Assembly (NCBI RefSeq): GCF_963678635.1
Contig: NW_026970820.1
Coordinates: 1,984,001 to 2,048,000 of the forward strand
Source of the DNA: Symsagittifera roscoffensis
Lineage: Eukaryota; Xenacoelomorpha; Acoela; Convolutidae
Reading direction: 5' to 3'
DNA length: 64,000 nt
The position numbers were made by a program, and so were the translations under genes. Numbering within the stretch: position 1 is the stretch's first letter; each line of letters opens with the position of its first letter. Under the pieces are notes generated by a model that had not been told where the DNA came from, searched no databases, and worked only from the letters and a program-made list of their open reading frames with translations. This document shows positions 37,241 through 50,517 of this stretch, in pieces.

Positions 37241-39459
37241 CACCCTCAAGGTCACGTGTTGGGTTTTTGTTTTTGGTATTTTTTGAAAACAACCAAAAGA
37301 GAGCGTGGTCCTGCATCGACATCAAGTGCTCAAGCAAATACGCGGACTTCTACGCATTCCCATTCGCAATGCGCCCTTCGGGCGCAAATGCCAATGCTCA
37401 ATTAATTTTGCCAGGTGAAAAAATAAATTAATTAAAAAGTTCAGATAAATTTTGTTTAAACTACCACCAAAAACGCAAAGCTTTCAAAGTGTAAGACAAT
37501 CAAGCTTTTGCCATTACTGGACATGCAGTGAGACTGGTTTTGGCAAAAGTAAAATAGAAAATGTAGAAAATAGAAAGTAAAGAATTGTTCAACAAAAGAA
37601 CGCAACATCTGAAATTTACTTGATCTCCGCTAATGACAAAATTATGATAAGGCTGATTTTAGATTGAAGCGTACAATTTACGGTTACGGCTGCTCCCTCT
37701 AATGGTCCCAGAGGGACCGAGTGAGCATCCTACCTCGATCCAGGACAACGGATAGTTGTTTTTAATTTTTCATAAAATTTATTTTTCTTTAATGCTTGTT
37801 TTAATTTTCTCATGAGAAGCTGTATTATTTTAAAAAAAATTGATTTCATTAAGCAATGGTTCTAAGAACAACTGACGTTAGGCGCTTACAAATACAGTTG
37901 GTGAAAACTGGTAAAGGATAATGTTGAGAAAAATTGTAAGCTTTCAAGAAAATTAAAAAAACAGTTTTTTTCTTTTTTTTCTTTTGTAAATCGGGAGAAA
38001 TCATTAAGTTTTTTTTTAATTTTCCTAGCACCACCCACTGCTCTTAAGTAGTGAAGATTCATATTCTAGCCATTTATAATATTTTGGCAGATAAAACATC
38101 AATATGTTGTAAAATGTTTTAAAATAGAGAAAAATTAAAAATTATCTTTTTGTTCGAAAAAATCAAAATTTAGTTATTTTCAAAAAAATAAAAAAGTGAA
38201 AAACAATTGCATATTACGAATCACCGTACCCAAATTAGTGGGTCTAGTATTTTAAATTATCAAAAAATGTTGAAAATTGTGGATTTTATGAAGTTTTCAT
38301 TCTGGCTATTTTTCCTTGTTGCCTCCACTTAAGGCACCTTTGAGCCAACTTGAGAAACTGGTACCTAAACAAGCTGCACAGATGGTCAAAATGAGCCATT
38401 TTTAGTGTGATAACACGCCTGGAAGAAAAAAAACTCCAGAAAAGAAAGAAAATTATGAACTTTAACCTTTTTTCTTCTTCAAATGGCGATACTTAGAATA
38501 ATTTTTCAGCTGAAAAGTTCAAAAAATATCAAAAATTTCAAATTTTGACGAAAATTTTAAAAAATCTCATCAGTCTATTTATTGGAGTCTTCGAGGTTTT
38601 GGGAGACCTTATCTGGCGGCTAACAACAAGTGGATCACTTAATTTAAAATTTTGAGAAAGGTCAAAAAAACATGTTTTTTCGATTTTTTTGACAGAATTC
38701 CGAAAGCAATATCTTGGCTAAAAACAAGAATGAGGGTCTAAAATTAGTACAAACAGTACTCCCACATAAGGTACATTAGGTTGGAAACAAAAAATTTACT
38801 CTGACTCAAAAATCGTTTTTTAACTTTATTTCTGAACAAGAAATTGAAAAGAAATCAAAAACTTAAAAATTTTTTGAAAAAAATGATTGTTTTGAAAAAG
38901 TGCCAATTTTTAGCTGAAACTTTTCATTTTAGCTAATAAAGCCAGAGCAATGCCCTTTAAGCTCTAATAAATTAATTATGCAAATTATTATCAAGTTTTT
39001 TCGTTAAAGCCTTTTATTTTGAAAAAGTATTCAAAAATGGGTAAAAAAAAGTCAAAAAAATCAATTTTTTCCGATTCAAAAACCTCCACTACCATGATGA
39101 TTAGTGCGTTAGATAGGACTGCTGAGATCAATTAAGACGTTTTTTCATAAGTATATCAAAATTTTTACTTATTTTTGAGAATTGAGCAAAGTAAAAACTT
39201 TTCCCAAATTGGGCAAAAAGCCCAAATTAGCCCAAACACCTGTTAAAAATTGTTGGGTCAAAAAATCACAAAAAGAAACACCTATTCGTTTGACATTTTA
39301 GGGCCGCATGCAAAAAATTAGACCAATCTAACCTGACAATTTCGAGAATCAACTTTTTTGTCAAAATTCTCTAAAGACCAATTTAGGGAGATTACTTGTA
39401 CCGGTGGGGGCCCTACCCCACCTAAAAAATTTTTGAAATGCTGGAACGCGGCCACCTAG
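37241..39459. repeat. M12 (2219 bp), twin of M8
   Basis: Tag P followed by TTGGG, class II, 3' beta, with the private 5' variants of M8. Its right neighbour M13 differs from M9, the right neighbour of M8, within the first 50 bases. Confidence 0.92.
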
Positions 39460-41669
39460 CACCCTCAAGGTCACGTGTTGGATTTTTGTTTTTGGTATTT
39501 TCTGAAATCAAAAGAGAGCGTGGTCATGCATCGACATCATGTGCTCAAGCAAATACGTGGACTTCTACGCATTCCCATTAGCAATGCGCCCTTCGGGCGC
39601 AAATGCCAATGCTCAATTAATTTTGCCAGGTGAAAATGTTTTAAAGAAAAATTCTGATGAATTTCAACTTAAACTACCACCAAAAAACGCAAAGTTTTCA
39701 AAGTGTGAAACAATCAAGTTTTTGGTAATACCGGGCATGCAGAGAGACTGATTTGGGCAAAAATAAAATGGAAAATGAAGGAAATGGAAAGAAAAAAATT
39801 GTTCAAAATAAGAACGCATTATCAAAAATTATTTGATCTCCGCCAATGTCATAATTCCGATCAGGCTGATTTCAGATTTTAAGCGTAGGGTTTACAGTTA
39901 CGGCTGCTCTCTCTACAGGTCCCAGAGGGACCGAGTGAGCATCCTACCTCGATCCAGGATAACGGATAGTTGTTTTAAGTTTTTCACAATTTTTTTTACA
40001 CTAATGCTTGTTTTCACTTCCTCATGAGAAGCTGTATAATTTTTTAGAAAAATTGATTTTAATAATCAATGCTTCCAAGAACAACTGATGTTAGGCGGTT
40101 ACAAATGAGGTTGGTGAAAAGTAGTAAGGGATAATGATGAGAAAAATAGCAAGTTTTCAAATGAATTTAAAAACAGTTTTTTTCTTTTTTTCTTTTGTAA
40201 ATCGGGAGAAACGAATCAGTTTTTTTAAAGTTTTCCTGGCACCACCCACTGTTATTAAATAATGAAGATTCATGTTCTAGCCGTTAATAACAATTTGGCA
40301 GAAAAAACATCAATATGATGTAAAATGTTTTAAAAAAGAGAAAAATTTAAAAATTATGTTTTTTTTTAGAAAAAAAAAATTGTAATTTTCAAAATTGAAA
40401 AAAAGTAAAAATTAATTGCCTATTACGATTCAGCGTACCCAATTTAGTGGGTCTAGCATTTTAAATTACCAAAAAACGTTGAAAATTGTAGATTTTATGA
40501 AGTTTTCATTTTGGCTATTTTTCCTTGTCGCCTCCACTTAAGGCACCTTTGAGCCAACTTGAGAAACTGAAACCTAAACAAGCTACACAGATGTTCTGAA
40601 TGAGCCATTTTCAGCTTGATAACACGCCAAGAAGAAAAAAAACTGTAGAAAAGAATGAAAACTTTGAACTTTAACCTTTTTTCTTCTTCAAATGGCGTTA
40701 CTTAGAATAATTTTTCAGGTGAAAAGTTGAAAAAAAATCAAAAAATTCAAATTTTGAAAAAATTTTAAAAAAATCTCATCAGTCTGTTTATTGGAGTCTT
40801 CGAGATTTTGGGAGACCTTATCTGGTGGCTAACAACAAGTGGATCACTTATTTTAAAATTTCGAGAAAGGTCAAAAAAACATGTTTTTTCGATTTTTTTG
40901 ACAGAATTCCGAAAGCAATATCTTGGCTTAAAACAAAAATGAGGGCCTAAAATTAGTACAAACAGCACTCCCACATAAAGTACATTAGGTTGGAAACAAA
41001 AAATTGACTCTGACTCAAAAATCGTTTTTAAACACTATTTCTGAACAAAAAATTGTAAAAAAATCAAAAATTTAATTTTTTTTTGAAAAAAATGATTGTT
41101 TTGAAAAAGTGCCAATTTTTAGCTGAAACTTTTCATTTTAGCTAAGAAAGCCAGAGCAATGCCCTTTAAGCTCTAATAAATTAATAAACCAAATTGTTTT
41201 CAAGTTTTTTCGTCAAAGGTTTTTATTTTGAAAAAGTATTCAAAAATGGGTAAAAAAAAGTCAAAAAAATCAATTTTCTCCGATTCAAAAAACTCCACTA
41301 CCATGATGATTAGTGCGTTAGATAGGACTGCTGAGATCAAATTAGACGTTCTTTCATAAGTATATCAAAATTTTTACTTATTTTTGAGAATTAGGCAAAA
41401 TAAAAACTTTTCCCAAATTGGGCAAAAAGCCCAAATTAGCCCAAACACCTGTTAAAAATTGTTGGGTCAAAAAGTCACAAAAGAAAACCCCTATTCGTTT
41501 GCCATTTTAGGGCCGCATGCAAAAAATTAGACCAATCTAACCTGACAATTTCGAGAATCGACTTTTTTGCAAAATTTCTCTATAGTCCATTTGAGGGATA
41601 TTACTTGTACCGGTGGGGGCCCCTACCCCACCTCAAAAAATTTTGTAATGCTGGAACGCGGCCACCTAG
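39460..41669. repeat. M13 (2210 bp), twin of M19
   Basis: Tag P followed by TTGGA. Class III with private features: GCAGAGAGACTG, ACTGTTATTAAATAATG and CAGGTGAAAAG in place of the palindrome. 3' alpha. The second half resembles M4. Same length as M19 and essentially identical. Confidence 0.92.
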
Positions 41670-43872
41670 CACCCTCAAGGTCACGTGACTTATTTTTGTT
41701 TTGGGAATTTTCTGAAACCAAAACAATAAGGTCATGCGCCAATATCATGGCCTCAAGCAAAGACGTCGGACTCTACGCATTCACATTAGCCTTGCGCCAT
41801 TCGGGCGCAAATGCCAATGCTCAATTAATTTTGCCAGGTGAAAATTTTTCAAAGGAAAATTCTGATAAATTTTAACTGAAACTACCACCAAAAAAACCAA
41901 AGATATCAAAGTGTGAAACAATCAAGTTTTTGCTAATACCGGGCATGCAGTGAGACTGATTTCGGCAAAAATAAAATGGAAAATGAAGGAAATGGAAAGA
42001 AAAAAATTGTTCAAAATAAGAACGCAATTTCAAAAACTTATTTGATCTCCGCTAATGTCATAATTCCGATCAAGCTGATTTCTGATTTTAAGCGTAGAAT
42101 TTACGGTTACGGCTGCTCCCTCTACAGGTCCCAGAGGGACCGAGTGAGCATCCTACCTCGATCCAGGATAACGGATAGTTGTTTTCAATTTTTCACAAAG
42201 TTTTTTTCACTAATGCTTGTTTTCAATTCCTCATGAGAAGCTGTATAAATTTTTAAAAAATTGATTTTAATAATCAATGCTTCCAAGAACAACTGTTGTT
42301 AGGGGGTTACAAATGCGGTTGGTGAAAACTAGTAAGGGATAATGATGAGAAAAATTGTAAGTTTTCAAATGAATTTAAAAACAGTTTTTTTCTTTTTTCT
42401 TTTGTAAATCGGGAGAAATGAATCACTTTTTTTTTGTTTTCCTCGCACCACTCACTGTTCTTAAGTAATGAAGATTCCTGTTCTAGCCGTTTATTACACT
42501 TTGGCAGAAACAACATCAATAGATGTGAAATGTTTAAAAAAAAAATTAAAAAATTATGTTTTTTTTTTTAAAAAGTCAAAAATTTGTAATTTTCAAAATT
42601 GAAAAAAAGTGAAAATTAATTGCGTATTACGATTCAGCGTACCCAACTTAGTGGGTCTAGCATTTTAAATTCCCAAAAAATGTTGAAAATTGTAGATTTT
42701 ATGAAGTTTTCATTCTGGCTATGTTTCCTTGTCGCCTCCACTTAAGGCACCTTTGAGCCAACTTGAGAAACTGGAACCTAAACAAGCTAAGCAGATAGTC
42801 TGAATGAGCCATTTTTAGCTTGATAACTCGCCTGGAAGAAAAAAAATCCAGAAAAGAAAGAAAATTTTGAACTTTAACCTTTTTTTCTTCTTCAAATGGC
42901 GATACTTAGAATAATTTTTCAGCTGAAAAGTTCAAAAAAAATCGAAAAATTCGAATTTTGAAATTTTTTTTAAAAAATCTCATCACTCTGTTTATTGGAG
43001 TCTTCGAGGTTTTTGGAGACCTTATCTGGCGACTAACAACAAGTGGATCACTTATTTTAAAATTTTGAGAAAGGTCAAAAAAACATGTTTTTTCGACTTT
43101 TTTCACAGAATTCCGAAAGCAATATCTTGGCTAAAAACAAGAATGAGGGCCTAAAATTAGTACAAACAGTACTCCCACAAAAGGTACATTAGGGTGGAAA
43201 CAAAAAATTTACTCTGACTCAATAATCGTTTTTTAACTTTATTTCTGAACAAGAAATTGAAAAGAAATCAAAAACTTAAAATTTTTTTGAAAAAAATGAT
43301 TTTTTTTAAAAAGTGCCAATTTTTAGCTGAAACTTTTCATTTTAGCTAAGAAAACCAGAGCAATGCCCTTTAAGCTCAATTAAATTAATATAGCAAATTG
43401 TTTTCAAGTTTTTTCGTTAAAAGCTTTCATTTTGAAAGAGTAGTCAAAATTGGGTAAAAAAAAGTCAAAAAAATCATATTTCTCAGATTCAAAAACCTCC
43501 ACCACCATGATAATTAGTTCGTTAGATAGGACTCCTAAGATCAATTTAGACTTACTTTCATAAAAATATCAAAATTTTTACTTATTTTTGAGAATTAAGC
43601 AAAATAAAAATTTTTCCCAAATTGGGCAAAAAGCCCAAATTAGCCCAAACACCTGTTAAAAATTGTTGGGTCAAAAAATCACAAAAGGAAACCCCTATTC
43701 GTTTGACATTTTAGGGCCGCATGCAAAAAATTAGACCAATCTAACCTGACAATTTCGAGAATCAACTTTTTTGTCAAAATTCTCTAAAGACCAATTTAGG
43801 GAGATTACTTGTACCGGTGGGGGCCCTACCCCACCTAAAAAATTTTTGAAATGCTGGAACGCGGCCACCTAG
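41670..43872. repeat. M14 (2203 bp), shortest unit
   Basis: Tag P followed by ACTTA, with the M1/M10-type 5' region joined to a class III body. 3' beta. The 5' hairpin has one mismatch (GCGCCATTCGGGCGC). The later part is closest to M21. Confidence 0.9.
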
Positions 43873-46080
43873 CACCCTCAAGGTCACGTGTGTGATTTTT
43901 GTTTTTGGTATTTTCTGAAAACAAAAGAGAGCGTGGTCATGCATCTACATCATGTGCCCAAGCAAATACGTGGACTTCTACGCATTCCCATTCGCAAGGC
44001 GCCCTTCGGGCGCAAATGCCAAGGCTCAATTAATTTTGCCAGGTGAAAATGTTTTAAAGAAAAATTCGGATGAATTTTAACTTAAACTACCACCAAAAAA
44101 CGCAAAGTTTTCAAAGTGTGAAACAATCAAGTTTTTGGTAATACCGGGCATGCAGAGAGACTGATTTGGGCAAAAATAAAATGGAAAATGAAGGAAATGG
44201 AAAGAAAAAAATTGTTCAAAATAAGAACGCATTATCAAAAATTATTTGATCTCCGCTAATGTCATAATTCCGATCAGGCTGATTTCAGATTTTAAGCGTA
44301 GGGTTTACAGTTACGGCTGCTCTCTCTACAGGTCCCAGAGGGACCGAGTGAGCATCCTACCTCGATCCAGGATAACGGATAGTTGTTTTAAGTTTTTCAC
44401 AATTTTTTTTACACTAATGCTTGTTTTCACTTCCTCATGAGAAGCTGTATAGTTTTTTAGAAAAAATGATTTTAATAATCAATGCTTCCAAGAACAACTG
44501 ATGTTAGGCGGTTACAAATGAGGTTGGTGAAAAGTAGTAAGGGATAATGATGAGAAAAATAGCAAGTTTTCAAATGAATTTAAAAACAGTTTTTTTCTTT
44601 TTTTCTTTTGTAAATCGGGAGAAACGAATCAGTTTTTTTAAAGTTTTCCTGGCACCACCCACTGTTATTAAATAATGAAGATTCATGTTCTAGCCGTTAA
44701 TAACAATTTGGCAGAAAAAACATCAATATGATGTAAAATGTTTTAAAAAAGAGAAAAATTTAAAAATTATGTTTTTTTTAGAAAAAAAAAATTGTAATTT
44801 TCAAAATTGAAAAAAAGTGAAAATTAATTGCCTATTACGATTCAGCGTGCCCAATTTAGTGGGTCTAGCATTTTAAATTACCAAAAAACGTTGAAAATTG
44901 TAGATTTTATGAAGTTTTCATTTTGGCTATTTTTCCTTGTCGCCTCCACTTAAGGCACCTTTGAGCCAACTTGAGAAACTGAAACCTAAACAAGCTACAC
45001 AGATAGTCTGAATGAGCCATTTTCAGCTTGATAACACGCCAAGAAGAAAAAAAACTGTAGAAAAGAATGAAAATTTTGAACTTTAACCTTTTTTCTTCTT
45101 CAAATGGCGTTACTTAGAATAATTTTTCAGGTGAAAAGTTGAAAAAAAATCAAAAAATTCAAACTTTGAAAAAATTTTAAAAAAATCTCATCAGTCTGTT
45201 TTTTGGAGTCTTCGAGATTTTGGGAGACCTTATCTGGTGGCTAACAACAAGTGGATCACTTATTTTAAAATTTCGAGAAAGGTCAAAAAAACATGTTTTT
45301 TCGATTTTTTTGACAGAATTCCGAAAGCAATATCTTGGCTTAAAACAAAAATGAGGGCCTAAAATTAGTACAAACAGTACTCCCACATAAAGTACATTAG
45401 GTTGGAAACAAAAAATTGACTCTGACTCAAAAATCGTTTTTAAACTTTATTTCTGAACAAAAAATTGTAAAAAAATCAAAAACTTAAAAATTTTTTGAAA
45501 AAAATGATTGTTTTGAAAAAGTGCCAATTTTTGGCTGAAACTTTTCATTTTAGCTAAGAAAGCCAGAGCAATGCCCTTTAAGCTCTAATAAATTAATAAA
45601 CCAAATTGTTTTCAAGTTTTTTCGTCAAAGGTTTTTATTTTGAAAAAGTATTCAAAAATGGGTAAAAAAAAGTCAAAAAAATCAATTTTCTCCGATTCAA
45701 AAACCTCCACTACCATGATGATTAGTGCGTTAGATAGGACTGCTGAGATCAATTTAGACGTTCTTTCATAAGTATATCAAAATTTTTACTTATTTTTGAG
45801 AATTAGGCAAAATAAAAACTTTTCCCAAATTGGGCAAAAAGCCCAAATTAGCCCAAACACCTGTTAAAAATTGTTGGGTCAAAAAATCACAAAAGGAAAC
45901 CCCTATTCGTTTGACATTTTAGGGCCGCATGCAAAAAATTAGACCAATCTAACCTGACAATTTCGAGAATCAACTTTTTTGTCAAGATTCTCTAAAGACC
46001 AATTTAGGGAGATTACTTGTACCGGTGGGGGCCCTACCCCACCTAAAAAATTTTTGAAATGCTGGAACGCGGCCACCTAG
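43873..46080. repeat. M15 (2208 bp)
   Basis: Tag P followed by TGTGA. The body is like M13/M19 (GCAGAGAGACTG, CAGGTGAAAAG), but the 3' end is beta with GTCAAGATTCTC as in M4. It is a clear mosaic relative of M13, not a full twin. Confidence 0.9.
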
Positions 46081-48300
46081 CACAATCAGGTACTAGTGGC
46101 TTGATTTTGGTTTTTAATATTGTCTGGAACCAAAAGAGAGTGTCGTCAAGCATCGACATCATGTGGTCAAGCAAATACGTGGACTTCTACGCATTCCCAT
46201 TAGCAATGCGCCCTTCGGGCGCAAATGCCAATGCTCAACTAATTTTGCCAGGTGAAAAAATTTGTTTAAAGAAAAATTCTGATAAATTTTAATTTAAACT
46301 ATCACCAAAAAACGCAAAGATTTCAAAGTGTGAAACAATCAAATTTTGGCCAATACCGGGCTTGCAATGAGACTGATGTTGGCAAAAGTAAAATAGAAAA
46401 TGAAGAAAATGGAAAGAAAAAAATTGTTGAAAATAAGAACGCAACATCAAAAACTTATTTGATCTCCGCTCAAATCATAATTCAGATCAGGCTGATTTCA
46501 GATTTTAAGCGTAGAATCTACGGTTACGGCTGCTCCCTCTACAGGTCCCAGAGGGACCGAGTGAGCATCCTACCTCGATCCAGGTTAACGGATAGTTGTT
46601 CTTAATTTTTCACAAAATTTTTTTACACTAATGCTTGTTTCCAATTCCTCATGAGAAGCTGTATTATTTTTTAAAAAATTGATTTTATTAATCAATGCTT
46701 CCAAGAACAACTGATGTTAGGCGGTTATAAATGCGGTTGTTGAAAACTAGTAAGGGATAATGATGAGAAAAATTGTAAGTTTTCAAATGAATTGAAAAAC
46801 GGTTTTTTTCCTTTTTTTCTTTTGTAAATCGGTAGAAATGAATCATTTTTTTTTCAAGTTTTCCTCGCACCACCCACTGTTCTTAAGTAATGAAGATTCC
46901 TTCTCTAGCCGTATATAACACTTTGGCAGAAAAAACATCAATATGATATAAAATGTTTTAAAAAAGAGAAAAAATTAAAAATTATGTTTTTTTTTAAAAA
47001 TCAAAAAATTTGTAATTTTCAAAATTGAAAAAAAGTGAAAACTAATTGCATATTACAATTCAGCGTACCCAACTTAGTGGGTCTAGCATTTTAAATTACC
47101 AAAAAATGTTGAAAATTGTAGATTTTATGAAGTTTTCATTTTGGCTATTTTTCCTTTTCGCCACCACTTAAGGCACCTTTGAGCCAACTTGAGAAACTGG
47201 AACCTAAACAAGCTATACAGATAATCTGAATGAGCCATTTTCAGCGTGATAACACCCCTGGAAGAAAAAAAACTGCAGAAAAGAAAAGGAATTTTGAACT
47301 TTAACCTTTTTTCTTCTTCAAATGGCGATACTTAGAATAATTTTTCAGCTGAAAAGTTCAAAAAAAATCAAAAAATTCAAATTTTGAAAAAATTTGTAAA
47401 AAAATCTCATCAGTCTGTTTATTGGAGTCTTCGAGGTTTTGGGAGACCTTATCTGGCGGCTAACAACAAGTGGGTCACTTATTTTAAAAATTAGAGAAAG
47501 GTCAAAAAAACATGTTTTTTCGGTTTTTTTGACAGAATTCCTAAAGCGATATCTTGGCTAAAAACAAAAATGAGGGCCTAAAATTAGTACAAACAGTACT
47601 CTCACATAAGGTACATTAGGTTGGAAACAAAAAATTGACTCTGACTCAAAAATCGTTTTTTAACTTTATTTCTGAACAAAAAATTGTAAAAAAATCAAAA
47701 AGTTAAAATTTTTTTGAAAAAAATGATTGTTTTGAAAAAGTGCCAATTTTTAGCTGAAACTTTTCATTTTAGCTAATAAAGCCAAAGCAATGCCCTTTAA
47801 GCTCAAATAAATTAATTAAGCAGATTATTTTCAAGTTTTTTCGTTAAAGGCTTTTATTTTGAAAAGTTAGTCAAAAATGGGTTAAAAAAAGTCAAAAAAA
47901 TTAATTTTCTCAGATTGAAAAACCTCCACTGCCATGATGATTAGTTCGATCGATAGGACTACTGAGATCAATTTAGACGTATTTTCATAAGTATATCAAA
48001 ATTTTTATTTATTTTTGAGAATTAAGCAAAATAAAAACTTTTCCCAAATTGGGCAAAAAGCCCAAATTAGCCCAAACACCTGTTAAAAATTGTTGGGTCA
48101 AAAAGTCACAAAAGGAAACCCCTATTCGTTTGACATTTTAGGGCCGCATGCAAAAAATTAGACCAATCTAACCTGACAATTTTGAGAATCGACTTTTTTG
48201 CAAAATTTCTCTATAGTCCATTTGAGGGATATTACTTGTACCGGTGGGGGCCCCTACCCCACCTCAAAAAATTTTGTAATGCTGGAACGCGGCCACCTAG
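46081..48300. repeat. M16 (2220 bp)
   Basis: Tag Q followed by GCTTGA. Class III with TTGCAATGAGACTGATG as in M3. 3' alpha. Confidence 0.9.
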
Positions 48301-50517
48301 CACAATCAGGTACTAGTGGCTTGATTTGAGTTTTTAGTAATTTCTGGAACCAAAAGAGAGTGTCGTCAAGCAACGACATCATGTGGTCAAGCAAATACGT
48401 GGACTTCTACGCATTCCCATTCGCAATGCGCCCTTCGGGCGCAAATGCCAATGCTCAATTAATTTTGCCGGGTGAACACTTTTTAAAGAAAAATTCTGAT
48501 AAATTTTAACTTAAACTACCACCATAAAACGAAAACAGTTCAAAGTGTGAAACAATCAAGTTTTTGCTAATACCGGGCATGCAGTGAGACTAATTTCGGC
48601 AAAAATAAAATGGAAAATGAAAGAAAAGGAAAGAAAAAAATTGTTCAAAATAAGAACGCAACATCAAAAACTTATTTGATTTCCGCTTATGTCAGAATTC
48701 CGATCAGGCTGATTTCAGATTTTAAGCATAGAATTTACGGTTACGGCTGCTCCCTCTACAGGTCCCAGAGGGACCGAGTGAGCATCCTACCTCGATCCAG
48801 GATACCGGATAGTTGTTTTTAATTTTTCACAAAATTTTTTTTCACTATTGCTTTTTTGCAATTCCCCATGAGAAGCTGTATGAATTTTTAAAAAATTGAT
48901 TTTATTAATCAAGGCTTCCAAGAACAACTGATGTTAGGCGGTTACAAATGCGGTTGGTGAAAACTAGTAAGGGATAATGATGAGAAAAATTGTAAGTTTT
49001 CAAATGATTTTAAAAAGAGTTTTTTTCTTTTTTCTTTTGTAAATCGGGAGAAGTGAATCAGTTTTTTGTTAAGTTTTCCTCGCACCACCCACTGTTCTTA
49101 AGTAATGAAGATTCCTGTTGTAGCCGTTTATAACACTTTGGCAGAAAAAACATAAATATGATGTAAAATATTTTTAAAAAGAGAAAAATGTAAAAATTAT
49201 GTTTTTAAAAAAAAAAATCAAAAACTTGTAATTTTCAAAATTGAAAAAAAGTGAAAATTAATTGCATATTACGCTTCAGCGTACCCATTTTAGTAGGTCT
49301 AGCTTTTTAAATTACCAAAAAATATTGAAAATTGTAGATTTTATGAAGTTTTCTTTTTGGCTATTTTTCCTTGTCGCCTCCACTTAAGGCACCTTTGAGC
49401 CAACTTGAGAAACTGGAACCTAAACAAGCTATACAGATAGTCTGAATGAGCCATTTTCAGCGTGATAACACGCCTGGAAGAAAAAAAAACTCCAGAAAAG
49501 AAAGAAAATTTTGAACTTTAACCTTTTTTCTTCTTCAAATGGCGATACTTAGAATAATTTTTCAGCTGAAAAGTTCAAAAAAAATCAAAAAATTCAAATT
49601 TTGAAAAAATTTTTAAAAAAATCTCATCAGTCTGTTTATTGGAGTCTTCGAGGTTTTGGGAGATCTTATCTGGCGGCTAATAACAAAAGGATCACTTATT
49701 ATAAAAATTTGAGAAAGGTCAAAAAAACATGTTTTTTCGATTTTTTTGACTGAATTCCGAAAGCAATATCTTGGCTAAAAACAAAAATGAGGGCCTAAAA
49801 TTAGTACAAACAGTACTCCCACATAAAGTACATTAGGTTGGAAACAAAAAATTGACTCTGACTCAAAAATCGTTTTTTAACTTTATTTCTGAACAAAAAA
49901 TTGTAAAAAAATCAAAAATTAAAAAATTTTTTGAAAAAAACGAGTGTTTTGAAAAAGTGCCAATTTTTAGCTGAAACTTTTCATTTTAGCTAAGAAAGCC
50001 AGAGCAACGTTCTTTAAGCTCAAATAATTTAATTAAGCAAATTATTTTCAAGTTTTTTCGTTAAAGGCTTTTATTTTGAAAAAGTATTCAAAAATGGGTA
50101 AAAAAAAGTCAAAAAAATTAATTTTCTCAGATTGAAAAACCTTCACTGCCATGATGATTAGTTCGTTCGATAGGACTACTGAGATCAATTTAGACGTATT
50201 TTCATAAGTATATCAAAATTTTTATTTATTTTTGAGAATTAAGCAAAATAAAAACTTTTCCCAAATTGGGCAAAAAGCCCAAATTAGCCCAAACACCTGT
50301 TAAAAATTGTTGGGTCAAAAAGTCACAAAAGGAAACCCCTATTCGTTTGACATTTTAGGGCCGCATGCAAAAAATTAGACCAATCTAACCTGACAATTTC
50401 GAGAATCGACTTTTTTGCAAAATTTCTCTATAGTCCATTTGAGGGATATTACTTGTACCGGTGGGGGCCCCTACCCCACCTCAAAAAATTTTGTAATGCT
50501 GGAACGCGGCCACCTAG
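48301..50517. repeat. M17 (2217 bp)
   Basis: Tag Q followed by GCTTGA, directly after another tag Q unit. Class III, 3' alpha. Several private substitutions (GGATACCGGATAG, ATTTTAGTAGG) suggest an older copy. Its last third resembles M9 (GAGCAACGTTCTTTAAG against GAGCAATGTTCTTTAAG). Confidence 0.9.
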